From contig DASUPK010000036.1 in assembly GCA_036276255.1 (NCBI GenBank), positions 1 to 24,793 of the forward strand: DNA of 24,793 nt, given 5' to 3'. This document shows positions 1 to 9,525 of this stretch, in pieces (positions within the stretch are counted from its first letter, which is position 1; every line of letters starts with the position of its first letter). The translations under genes and the position numbers were made by a program. The notes beneath the pieces are model-generated. The model was not told the DNA's origin. It did not search any database and worked only from the letters and a program-made list of their open reading frames with translations. Source of the stretch: DASUPK01 sp036276255. GTDB taxonomy: Bacteria > Actinomycetota > Thermoleophilia > Solirubrobacterales > 70-9.

Positions 1-2568
<2,568 letters not shown>

Positions 2569-2593
2569 TGGGATCTAGGTTAGCGACGGCCTT

Positions 2594-2629
2594 GCTTCGC
2601 CATCAGACCGCGGCCACCAGCGGCCGCTC
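2594..2629 (-). repeat. 36-nt dispersed repeat, copy A, in the secA leader
   Basis: This segment matches 7949-7984 at 33 of 36 positions in the same orientation; the mismatches are at repeat positions 15, 17 and 25 on the plus strand. Read on the minus strand it begins GAGCGGCCGCTGGTGGCC and ends GATGGCGAAGC, finishing 25 nt before the secA ATG. The other copy ends 30 nt before the sugar dehydrogenase ATG. No third copy was found by eye in the window. Function is unknown. Confidence 0.7.
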
Positions 2630-2654
2630 CAGATAAGAGAGCGATCTGGTGGCC
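2612..2654 (-). other. Long hairpin in the hpf-secA intergenic region
   Basis: A 9-bp perfect inverted repeat pairs ggccaccag (2612-2620) with ctggtggcc (2646-2654) around 25 nt. An alternative inner stem pairs ccagat (2629-2634) with atctgg (2644-2649). The hairpin starts just after the hpf stop codon and overlaps repeat copy A. There is no T tract, so it could be an attenuator, a processing or stability element, or an imperfect terminator separating hpf from secA. No function can be assigned from sequence alone. Confidence 0.5.
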
Positions 2655-2655
2655 C

Positions 2656-3003
2656 CTAGGCTGTCTCGCCACGCAGTCTTTCCATGATCTTGCGGGTCCG
2701 CTGCCGCTTACGGCGCTTCTCGCGGTGCTTCTTCACCTGCCGGCGGATGTCCTCGGCCAACTCGTGGATCGAATGCAGCATATCGGGGGACGCCTCCTTG
2801 GCCCGGAGCGTCACGCCCTTCAGATGCAGGGTGGCCTCGGCAACCATCCGATCCGAGATCCGCGGGTTCTTCTCCTCGCGGAGCTGGACCTCCAGGGTGG
2901 CGAGCTCCGAAACCTGCTTCCCCACTCTGGCGAATCGCTGGATCACGGCTTCGCGAAGGTCGTCCGTAACCTCCATATGCCTGCCACTGACCTCGATCCT
3001 CAC
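2656..3003 (-). CDS. hpf: Short-form ribosome hibernation promoting factor (HPF/RaiA family)
   Basis: Members of this family bind the decoding region of the 30S subunit in slow-growing or starved cells and block translation. The 115-residue protein begins VRIEVSGRHMEVTDDLREAV and carries the typical beta-alpha-beta-beta-beta-alpha fold sequence with a very basic end (KKHREKRRKRQRTRK). GTG at 3003 was chosen because GGAAGGAGG sits 5 nt upstream; a longer open frame to 3063 has no such site. It lacks the C-terminal dimerisation domain of the long HPF usual in Actinobacteria and Firmicutes, and the 87 nt to secA are too short to hide one. Length matches E. coli RaiA (YfiA) better. It precedes secA and follows the lipase gene by 69 nt, with its own candidate promoter. 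Confidence 0.9.
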   Translation of the reverse strand: MRIEVSGRHMEVTDDLREAVIQRFARVGKQVSELATLEVQLREEKNPRISDRMVAEATLHLKGVTLRAKEASPDMLHSIHELAEDIRRQVKKHREKRRKRQRTRKIMERLRGETA

Positions 3004-3034
3004 GTGGCCTCCTTCCGTCGGGGGTGGCGTCCGG

Positions 3035-3063
3035 ATGCTACGCCCGACTCCCTCGCTCGGCAA
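3035..3063 (-). promoter_or_regulatory. Candidate sigma-70-type promoter of hpf
   Basis: On the minus strand TTGCCG (3063-3058) is followed by a 17-nt spacer and TAGCAT (3040-3035). Each hexamer matches the consensus at 4 of 6 positions and the spacing is ideal. It lies in the 69-nt gap between the lipase and hpf genes and would give a leader of about 25 nt. In a genome this GC-rich the match is notable but not proof. Confidence 0.4.
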
Positions 3064-3072
3064 GCGATGCCG

Positions 3073-4074
3073 TCAGCCGCGCTTCTGGTCCGGCACCCGC
3101 CTGAAGACCTTGCGCACCCGGGGCTCTGCCGGGACCGTCGGGACCATCGATGAATTGCCGCCGATGATGCTCCCGGAGGCCTGCAGGAAGAGAGTCGTCT
3201 GCGCCTCGTTCAGCCCGGGCGCATAGGGGTGTGAGCAGACATCGGACGGGAAGCGCGAGACCCGGGCCGCCCCGCTCTTTCCCTTGCCCGCTTGGCCCAC
3301 TGCGTCGACGAAGGCTCCGAACGTGACCGAATCGACCGCAGTGCCGATATGGGACGTCGTGCGGCCCGGGCAGACACCCTGGATGAGGATGTTGCTCGCC
3401 CCGTCGAGGGCGGAGGTCGGGTGCTTTCCGCCCTGCGGCTGGACGGTCTCGTCGGTCAGCGAGCGAACCGTTGTGTAGGAGACGTTCCCGGGGGTCTCGT
3501 CCGGCTGTGAGTTGATGGCGCGCAGCAGGCGGGAGCCCTTGCCCTGCTGCCAATCCGCGGGCGGGCAGGGCGAGCTGGCGGAGCATCCTCCGCCGATGTT
3601 CGTGCCCCCGTGCTGAGTGCCCGCGGCTGCGACCACGTCGCTCACCTTCTTGCGCAGGTCGGGCCAGTAGGTGAGCGCGAAGCGGGGCAGCAGGCCTCCC
3701 TGGCTGATGCCGATCGCGGCGACCTTTCGGTGAGCCAGCGCGAACTCCTTGCGCAGCCCGTAGACCAGGTACTGCACGGAGATCTGGATGTCAGCCGTCG
3801 TGAAGTCCGGGAAGTTCACGTAACAGACCGGATGGCCGTAGGCCTCGAAGGCATTCTGGCCGATCAGATAGCCCTGATCTCCGCTCGCGCCCGTCCCCGT
3901 CACGAACATCACCGGCGTCACCGCTGCGTTCGTCGGGTCGATGGGGCACTTGAAGGCCGCCTCGAGATCGCTCTGGGGGACACTCAGACGAGGGCCGCTC
4001 GCCATCGCCGAGGGTGCGCCGATGAACGCACCGAGGATCGCGATCATCACCGCGAGTTTGAGCCTCCCTGCCAC
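3073..4074 (-). CDS. Secreted lipase/esterase of the Candida antarctica lipase B type
   Basis: Predicted extracellular alpha/beta-hydrolase acting on esters such as acylglycerols. The 333-residue product has a signal peptide (residues 1 to about 25, ending APSAMASG). The oxyanion-loop segment VTGTGASG is near 58-65 and the nucleophile elbow GISQGG has Ser124. Asp208 lies in RSLTDETVQPQ and His242 in TTSHIGT. The order and spacing of these blocks, plus a DWQQGKGSRLLRAIN segment between them, follow fungal lipase B as I remember it (SQGG, SATDEIVQPQ, FVIDHAG). Paired cysteines suggest disulfides. The C-terminus is basic. The start is GTG 4074, 18 nt after the ComF gene; no strong ribosome-binding site is visible, and GTG/ATG codons 9-10 are alternatives. 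Substrate is unknown. Confidence 0.82.
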   Translation of the reverse strand: MAGRLKLAVMIAILGAFIGAPSAMASGPRLSVPQSDLEAAFKCPIDPTNAAVTPVMFVTGTGASGDQGYLIGQNAFEAYGHPVCYVNFPDFTTADIQISVQYLVYGLRKEFALAHRKVAAIGISQGGLLPRFALTYWPDLRKKVSDVVAAAGTQHGGTNIGGGCSASSPCPPADWQQGKGSRLLRAINSQPDETPGNVSYTTVRSLTDETVQPQGGKHPTSALDGASNILIQGVCPGRTTSHIGTAVDSVTFGAFVDAVGQAGKGKSGAARVSRFPSDVCSHPYAPGLNEAQTTLFLQASGSIIGGNSSMVPTVPAEPRVRKVFRRVPDQKRG

Positions 4075-4092
4075 CGGGCGAGCCTACTCGGA

Positions 4093-4638
4093 TCACAGGG
4101 CGTGCGCGAGCGTCAGGGCGACGACCCTCCGTGCGCCCGCCCCGCGGAGGGCCTCGGCGCATGCCCTGAGCGTCGCGCCGGTCGTCCAGACGTCGTCGAC
4201 GAGGAGTACTTGCGGGGGAGCCGGCCCCGCGATCCAGACCCGGGGCGGATTCGTGAGCCTCTCCCAGCGTCTACGGCCCACCTGACGGCGCCCATTTCCA
4301 CGCCGCAGGCACCGATCGACCGACAGCCCGGCCCGCTCCGCCATCGCAATGGCGATCTCCTCGGCGGGGTCGAAGCCACGCCAGCGCCATCGCCAGGGAC
4401 CGGCCGGCACCGGCACGACCGCTCCGGCGAGTTCATGCGGCGGCAGGGCTCGCAGCATCGCCGTCGCAGCTACGCCGGCCAGCGACAGCCTGCGGCCGTA
4501 CTTGAGGCCGTGCACCAGCCTACGGGCAGAGCCGTCGAACGGCGAGGCTGCAACCGCGAGGTCCACGCCCGGCGGACCCGGTTCGATCACCCGTGGCGCA
4601 CCGGCCAGTTCTCCGTCGCATCGATGGCACAACACCAC
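4093..4638 (-). CDS. ComF-family phosphoribosyltransferase-like protein
   Basis: ComF proteins are phosphoribosyltransferase-fold proteins linked to DNA uptake or DNA repair; their biochemical reaction is not established. The PRPP-binding loop VLLVDDVWTTGATL and the family segment GNGRRQVGRRRWERL are clear. The coordinates use GTG 4638, the most upstream ordinary start codon. That start cuts the usual N-terminal zinc finger: the same frame continues upstream without a stop to 4764 and encodes VAPPLCAACGARC just before LCHRCD, so the real protein is probably about 28 residues longer. The only start-like site there is ATA at 4722 behind GGAAGGTGG. The lipase gene follows after 18 nt. Family assignment is firm, the start is not. 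Confidence 0.85.
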   Translation of the reverse strand: MVLCHRCDGELAGAPRVIEPGPPGVDLAVAASPFDGSARRLVHGLKYGRRLSLAGVAATAMLRALPPHELAGAVVPVPAGPWRWRWRGFDPAEEIAIAMAERAGLSVDRCLRRGNGRRQVGRRRWERLTNPPRVWIAGPAPPQVLLVDDVWTTGATLRACAEALRGAGARRVVALTLAHAL

Positions 4639-4818
4639 CTCCGGAGCGCAGCGGGCACCGCAGGCCGCGCACAGCGGCGGGGCGACCAGTGCGGCGATCG
4701 ATGCGAGGGCCCGTTTGGGTATCCGACCACCTTCCGCCGCGAGAAGTGACGAAGAGCGCGCTCATTCCCAAGCAGTAGATTCAGCACACACAGGGCCTAC
4801 GACCGAGGGGAGTCAGTG

Positions 4819-5286
4819 ATGGGTCGATTCGACATCAGTCCCGAGGTGGCGGAGGAATGGCGCGGGAAGTACCGGGCCTCTGTCGAGCCTCACGTCGACG
4901 GTGAGGTGCTCGCGGTGGGCGCCTTCCGACCCACGGGCGCCGGCACGAAGATGGCGATCTCGAAGACGCAGGTGGGCGCCCTCGCCTACGGCGCGGCTCA
5001 CATGATGGGCAAGAAGAAGGCCGGCGGCCTGCCCGGCCAGTTCATGCTCGCGGTCACGCCGGAGAAGCTCTACGCGTTCAAGTACAAGCCCGGGCGCAGC
5101 GGCGTGAAGATCAAGGAGGAGTCGGCGTCCTGGGATCGAGCCGGCATCAAGGCCTCCACCGAGCGCCTGCAGAGCACGATCCGCCTCACGCTCGAGTTCC
5201 CCGACGGCGAAAAGATCGTCTGCGACGAGGAGGGACTCGGCGATAACCCCTGGGCAGATGACGTGATCCGCGAGCTGCAGTCCTAG
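4819..5286 (+). CDS. Conserved-looking small protein of unknown function
   Basis: I do not recognise a named family. The 155-residue product begins MGRFDISPEVAEEWRGKYRA and contains no signal peptide or clear membrane segment; a short Ala/Gly/Met-rich stretch (ALAYGAAHMMGKKKAGG) sits near residues 54-70. The second half (FMLAVTPEKLYAFKYKPG, then SASWDRAGIKAS and IRLTLEFPDGEKIVCDE) alternates like a beta-sheet domain and resembles bacterial PH-like domains; this is an impression, not a demonstrated match. ATG 4819 was preferred over GTG 4816 because GAGGGGAG lies 6 nt upstream. Codon use is like its neighbours. It is divergent from the ComF gene and convergent with the nucleotidyltransferase. 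Confidence 0.8.
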   Translation: MGRFDISPEVAEEWRGKYRASVEPHVDGEVLAVGAFRPTGAGTKMAISKTQVGALAYGAAHMMGKKKAGGLPGQFMLAVTPEKLYAFKYKPGRSGVKIKEESASWDRAGIKASTERLQSTIRLTLEFPDGEKIVCDEEGLGDNPWADDVIRELQS

Positions 5287-5356
5287 GGACCGAGCAGCTC
5301 AATAGCCGCTTCTCGTCCGAACCGGCGGCGTGAAGATCTCGCCGAAAGAGCAGGCG

Positions 5357-6400
5357 TCAGCCGAGAGGCCGGTCGGCCTCGACCCCGTACAGGCCGCCGA
5401 CGACCAGTCCACCCGCCGGAATCCGCGCACCTGGCAGTACGACGCAGTCGCGGAGCATCGCGCTGGCGCCCAGCTCGCAGCCGTCGCCGATCACGACCGG
5501 GCCGTGCACGTCCGCCCCGGTGCCCACGTGGCATCCGGATCCGATCAGCACCGGCGGCTTCACCTTGACTCCGTCGAGATCCGAGCCGTCGGCCGCGTAG
5601 ATCCCCTCCTTGACAGCGGGCACCGAGGGCTCGATGCCGACCGCGCCCGCGAGAGCGTCCCGATTGCCCTGCACGAACTCGCTGATCGAGCCGATGTCGT
5701 TCCAGTAGGCGTCGATCTCGTGCGAGTAGAACGGGACGTCGCCTTCGAGCAGCGCGGGGAAGACGTCCATTGCCCAGTCGACGAACCCCGGTGGCTGGTC
5801 CTCGTCGCCGGCGGGGCTGTGATGGTCCGGCGGCGGGAAGTGATCGAAGATCTCCCTGCTGAACATGTAGATGCCGCAGTTGGCGAGATCCGACAGCGCC
5901 TCCGCGGGCTCCGGCTTCTCCTGGAAGCCCTGGACCCGGCCATCGTCGCCGGTGATCACGACACCGAACTGGGTGGTGTCGTCGACGCGCTTGGTGGCGA
6001 TGGTGAGGATCGCCCCGTGCTCGACGTTGGCCTCGTGTGCCTCGCGCATCGCGCTCAGGTCGATGTCGGTGAGCGCATCGCCGGAGATGATCAGGAAGGA
6101 CTCCGTCTCGCTCAGGAAGTCGCGAACCTTGCCGACCCCACCGGCGGTCCCGAGGGGCTCGGGCTCCTCGCTGTAGGAGACCCGCAGGCCGAAGGACGAG
6201 CCGTCGCCGAGCGCCTCGCGGATCTGCTCGGGCAGATACGAGAGGTTGGTGACGACGTCCTCGAAGCCGTGCTTCGCGAGCAGGTCCGCGATCCAGGCCA
6301 CGATCGGCCTGTTCAGCACCGGCGCGACCGGTTTCGGCATCACGCGGGTGAGCGGCCGCAGCCGCGTGCCCAACCCTGCCGCCAGGATCATCGCCCTCAT
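5357..6400 (-). CDS. Sugar nucleotidyltransferase (mannose-1-phosphate guanylyltransferase-like)
   Basis: Cytoplasmic enzyme joining a sugar 1-phosphate to an NTP to give an NDP-sugar. The 347-residue protein has the nucleotide-binding start MILAAGLGTRLRPLT, the metal-binding motif SGDALTDID, the sugar-binding EKP motif and a YWNDIGS segment. A C-terminal left-handed beta-helix of hexapeptide repeats (VLIGSGCHVGTGADV, VVIGDGCELGASAML) follows. Length and layout fit GDP-mannose pyrophosphorylase-like enzymes, but glucose-1-phosphate thymidylyl- or uridylyltransferase activity cannot be excluded. A second paralogue lies at 11360-12343. Unlike that one, this gene stands alone, 168 nt from the gene upstream. 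ATG 6400 has no clear ribosome-binding site; ATG three codons later is an alternative. Confidence 0.85.
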   Translation of the reverse strand: MRAMILAAGLGTRLRPLTRVMPKPVAPVLNRPIVAWIADLLAKHGFEDVVTNLSYLPEQIREALGDGSSFGLRVSYSEEPEPLGTAGGVGKVRDFLSETESFLIISGDALTDIDLSAMREAHEANVEHGAILTIATKRVDDTTQFGVVITGDDGRVQGFQEKPEPAEALSDLANCGIYMFSREIFDHFPPPDHHSPAGDEDQPPGFVDWAMDVFPALLEGDVPFYSHEIDAYWNDIGSISEFVQGNRDALAGAVGIEPSVPAVKEGIYAADGSDLDGVKVKPPVLIGSGCHVGTGADVHGPVVIGDGCELGASAMLRDCVVLPGARIPAGGLVVGGLYGVEADRPLG

Positions 6401-6568
6401 CGGGCGACAGGTTCTCAGACGGCGGCCGGCGTTGCCTTCGGCCCGCCAGCCCGCGCATAGATGCTGTCCGGGGAGTTGAGCGTCCGCGCCCCGTCCGAGG
6501 TGTATGGCGAGAGCGCGTACACGCTCGATTCAACGACTCGGCGAAGACTGGCGGCCCGTCAGGCGAGT

Positions 6569-7918
6569 CTATTTCTTGCTCTTCCGCTTCTTCTTGTGCT
6601 TCTTGCACCTCTTGTGCTTCTTGTGCTTCTTCGACTCGAGGGCTCGCTTCTTCTTGCGCTTGTGCCTGCACTTCTTGCCCTTCTTGCCCGCCGGGCATTT
6701 CCCGCAGGTGACCGGGCTCGACTGGCAGACCGACTGACCTGACCCCGATCCGACGATCCGCTCCACCGCGTTGCCGTTCGTCATGTAGAGGTTGCAGCTC
6801 GAGTCCTCGCCGAACGACTGGGGACCGTCGAGCGCGCCGGGTGCGCTCTCGGCCCGATCGCCCGAGGCGAACGGGAGCCCCAGCTGAATCGAGCGGAGCT
6901 GACCGTGACAGTTGTCCGTGTAGAGATAGCGGCCCGCCAACTCCGGAATCTGGCTGCCGCGGTAGACGAACCCGCCGATGATCGCGCAGCCGAATGCCGC
7001 ATTTCCGCCGGGGTCATCATGCGGGTAGGCGAAGACCGGCGAGGTGGAGCCCGGGAGCGAGCATGGAGTCGACGAGCCCTGGTTGACGAAGCCTTCGCAG
7101 TTCGGCCAGCCGAAGTTGGCTCCGCGCGCGAGGCCCTTCGAGCTCGGATTGAGATCGATCTCCTCCCAGGTGCCCTCGCCCACATCTGCGATCACGAGGT
7201 CTCCCGTCGCGTGATCGAACGAGAACCGGAACGGGTTGCGCAGCCCCATGCTCCAGATCTCCGGCGTCGGGCTCGCCGTGAACGGGTTCGACGCGGGGAT
7301 CCCGTGGGCGCCGCTCCCCACACCGTGCGGGTCGATCCTGAGGATCTTGCCGTGCGGGTTCGCGGTGGTCTGGGCGTTCGAGCCGTTCGCGTCATCGCCG
7401 ACCGAGATGTAGAGCAGGCCGTCCTTGCCGAACTGGAGCTGGCCGCCATTGTGGTTTGTGGTCCCGCTGTTGGGGCGGTCGATCGTCAGCACGGGCCGGA
7501 GGCTCGCCTGATTGGCGACGTTAGGATTGCTCGAGACCCTGAACTCGTCCACGTGGTTGTCGCCGACTCCCGCGCCGCCGGAGCCGTTGTCGGTGAAGAA
7601 GACATAGAAGAGGCCGTTCGAGGTGTAGTTGGGATCGAAGGCCATCGAGAGCAGGCCCTGCTCGCCGGTGTCCCTGACCATCGAGCTGATGTCCAGGAAC
7701 TGCGAGGTGGTCCCGTCGTGGACCACCTGGACCGTCCCCGCTCGCTCGACGACGAACAGCCGTGGGTCTCCGGGCGGCGAGGCGATGTTGATCGGGTCGT
7801 TGAAGGTCCCGACCCGCTGAAGGGTCACAGCCGCGGCAGCGCGGGCGGCCGTCGCCAACACGAGCAGGCACCCGACCACAAGCGCGACTCTCGACCTCAC
7901 TGCCATCCCGCCGGACAT
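6569..7918 (-). CDS. Secreted PQQ-type sugar dehydrogenase (GSDH domain) with polybasic tail
   Basis: Predicted exported beta-propeller oxidoreductase of the glucose/sorbosone dehydrogenase family, which oxidises aldoses with PQQ. The 449-residue protein has a signal peptide (about 1-30), then RLFVVERAGTVQVV, GEQGLLSMAFDPNY, NHNGGQLQFGKDGLLYISVGD, GLRNPFRFSFD and IADVGEGTWEEID, all typical propeller blocks. The last 45 residues (405-449) leave the fold and carry 22 Lys, 5 Arg, 4 His and 4 Cys. ATG 7918 follows GAGGGAGG at about 3 nt; ATG 7906 is an alternative. It lies 64 nt downstream of ahcY, behind repeat copy B. Family members without true sugar activity exist, so the substrate is open. 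Confidence 0.85.
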   Translation of the reverse strand: MSGGMAVRSRVALVVGCLLVLATAARAAAAVTLQRVGTFNDPINIASPPGDPRLFVVERAGTVQVVHDGTTSQFLDISSMVRDTGEQGLLSMAFDPNYTSNGLFYVFFTDNGSGGAGVGDNHVDEFRVSSNPNVANQASLRPVLTIDRPNSGTTNHNGGQLQFGKDGLLYISVGDDANGSNAQTTANPHGKILRIDPHGVGSGAHGIPASNPFTASPTPEIWSMGLRNPFRFSFDHATGDLVIADVGEGTWEEIDLNPSSKGLARGANFGWPNCEGFVNQGSSTPCSLPGSTSPVFAYPHDDPGGNAAFGCAIIGGFVYRGSQIPELAGRYLYTDNCHGQLRSIQLGLPFASGDRAESAPGALDGPQSFGEDSSCNLYMTNGNAVERIVGSGSGQSVCQSSPVTCGKCPAGKKGKKCRHKRKKKRALESKKHKKHKRCKKHKKKRKSKK

Positions 7919-7948
7919 TGTCCTCCCTCGAGCCACAGTTTCACAACG

Positions 7949-7984
7949 GCTTCGCCATCAGATCCCGGCCACAAGCGGCCGCTC
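7949..7984 (-). repeat. 36-nt dispersed repeat, copy B, between ahcY and the sugar dehydrogenase gene
   Basis: This is the second copy of the repeat at 2594-2629 (33 of 36 identical, same orientation). On the minus strand it starts inside the ahcY stop codon and ends 30 nt before the dehydrogenase ATG at 7918. A short stem CGGCC/GGCCG with a 6-nt loop can form, as in copy A where the stem is one pair longer. Confidence 0.7.
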
Positions 7985-9464
7985 AGTATCGATAGTGATT
8001 GCTCTTGTACGGCCCCTCGACCGGCACTCCGATGTAGGAGGCCTGGTCGGGCCTGAGCTCGGTGAGCTCGATGCCGAGCGCATCGAGGTGGAGGCGCGCG
8101 ACCTTCTCGTCCAGGTGCTTGGGCAGCACGTGGACCTCCTTGCCATAGGCCTCGGCCTTGCCGAACAGCTCGACTTGGGCGATCACCTGGTTCGTGAACG
8201 AGTTCGACATCACGAAGCTCGGGTGGCCCGTGGCGTTGCCGAGGTTCAGCAGGCGGCCCTCCGACAGCACGATGATCGAGTGTCCGTCCGGGAAGCGCCA
8301 CTCGTCGACCTGCGGCTTGATGTTGATTCGATCGATGCCGTCGTACTGCTCGAGGGCGGCCATCTGAATCTCGTCGTCGAAGTGCCCGATGTTGCCGACG
8401 ATCGCCTGGTGCTTCATGGCCGCCATGTGGTCGACCGTGATCACGTCCTTGTTGCCCGTCGCGGTCACGAAGACGTCGGCCTCGCCGAGGACGCTCTCGA
8501 GGGCGCGGACCTCGTAGCCCTGCATCGCGGCCTGAAGGGCGCAGATCGGATCGATCTCGGTGACGATCACGCGGGCGCCCTGGCCGCGCAGTGACTCGGC
8601 GCAGCCCTTGCCGACGTCGCCGAATCCGCAGATCACCGCGGTCTTGCCGCCGATCATCACGTCCGTGGCGCGGTTGATGCCGTCGATCAGCGAGTGGCGG
8701 CAGCCGTAGATGTTGTCGAACTTGGACTTGGTGACCGAGTCGTTGACGTTGATCGCCGGGAAGAGCAGCGTGCCGTTCGCCTGGCGCTCATAGAGCCGGA
8801 CGACGCCGGTGGTGGTCTCCTCGGTGACGCCCTTGATCCCCTGCGACATCTGGGTGAAGCGCTGGGGCTGCGCGGCGATGCTGTTGCGCAGCAGCTGGAG
8901 GATCACCCTCTCCTCCTCTGAGCCGGCGGTCTCGTCGCCGGGCACGGCGCCGGCGGCCTCGTACTCGACGCCCAGGTGGACGAGCATCGTCGCGTCCCCA
9001 CCGTCGTCGAGCAGCATGTTGCAGCCTATCTCGCCGTTCGGGCCGGCCTCCGGCCAACTCAGCGCCTGGTCGGTGCACCACCAGTACTCCTGGAGCGTCT
9101 CGCCCTTCCAGGCGAAGACCGAGATGCCCTTGGGGTCGTCGGGCGTGCCATCGGGGCCGACGGCGATCGCGGCGGCAGCGTGGTCCTGCGTCGAGAAGAT
9201 GTTGCAGCTCGCCCAGCGCACCTCCGCCCCGAGGGCGACGAGCGTCTCGATCAGCACCGCGGTCTGGATCGTCATGTGCAGCGATCCCGTGATTCGAGCG
9301 CCCCGCAACGGCTTCGAATCCCCGAACTCCTCGCGCGTCGCCATCAGGCCGGGCATCTCGTGCTGGGCCAGCCGGATCTCCTTGCGGCCGAACTCGGCCA
9401 GGGAGAGATCAGCGACCTTGAAGTTGAGGCCGGTCGTGGTCGGTGCGCTGGTGGTGGTGCTCAT
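7983..9464 (-). CDS. ahcY: S-adenosylhomocysteine hydrolase (adenosylhomocysteinase)
   Basis: Splits S-adenosylhomocysteine reversibly into adenosine and homocysteine, relieving product inhibition of methyltransferases; cytoplasmic and NAD-dependent. The 493-residue protein shows LHMTIQTAVLIETL, CNIFSTQDHAAAAI, WWCTDQAL, DDGGDATMLVH, the substrate segment PAINVNDSVTKSKFDN, the NAD fold GFGDVGKGCAE and the C-terminal EGPYKSNHYRY. The insertion after DDGGDATML and the overall length match the mycobacterial and plant-type enzyme rather than the shorter archaeal type. ATG 9464 was chosen over an in-frame GTG at 9632, because family similarity begins just after it, AGGAGAG lies upstream, and the longer frame would overlap arfB. 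It is divergent from arfB by 69 nt. Confidence 0.97.
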   Translation of the reverse strand: MSTTTSAPTTTGLNFKVADLSLAEFGRKEIRLAQHEMPGLMATREEFGDSKPLRGARITGSLHMTIQTAVLIETLVALGAEVRWASCNIFSTQDHAAAAIAVGPDGTPDDPKGISVFAWKGETLQEYWWCTDQALSWPEAGPNGEIGCNMLLDDGGDATMLVHLGVEYEAAGAVPGDETAGSEEERVILQLLRNSIAAQPQRFTQMSQGIKGVTEETTTGVVRLYERQANGTLLFPAINVNDSVTKSKFDNIYGCRHSLIDGINRATDVMIGGKTAVICGFGDVGKGCAESLRGQGARVIVTEIDPICALQAAMQGYEVRALESVLGEADVFVTATGNKDVITVDHMAAMKHQAIVGNIGHFDDEIQMAALEQYDGIDRINIKPQVDEWRFPDGHSIIVLSEGRLLNLGNATGHPSFVMSNSFTNQVIAQVELFGKAEAYGKEVHVLPKHLDEKVARLHLDALGIELTELRPDQASYIGVPVEGPYKSNHYRY

Positions 9465-9503
9465 CGCGTGGTTTCTCTCCTGGTCGAGATTTGAGAATGC
9501 CAA

Positions 9504-9525
9504 GGTAGCGGGGCCACCCCCTACC
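9504..9525 (+). promoter_or_regulatory. Bulged hairpin between ahcY and arfB
   Basis: ggtag (9504-9508) pairs with ctacc (9521-9525) and gggg (9510-9513) with cccc (9517-9520), leaving one bulged base and a 3-nt loop. It ends 8 nt before the arfB ATG, next to its weak ribosome-binding site GTGAGG, and about 40 nt before the ahcY ATG on the other strand. It could restrict arfB translation or be an operator for the divergent pair. Confidence 0.35.

Noticed and set aside
4754..4763. 10-bp palindrome gagcgcgctc in the comF-4819 divergent gap, and a related imperfect one at 6511-6526
   Set aside because: Short GC palindromes are frequent by chance in this base composition; nothing links the two sites.
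5283..6698. 471-codon minus-strand frame overlapping the nucleotidyltransferase
   Set aside because: Arg/Ala/Gly-rich shadow spanning two real genes in another frame; no motifs.
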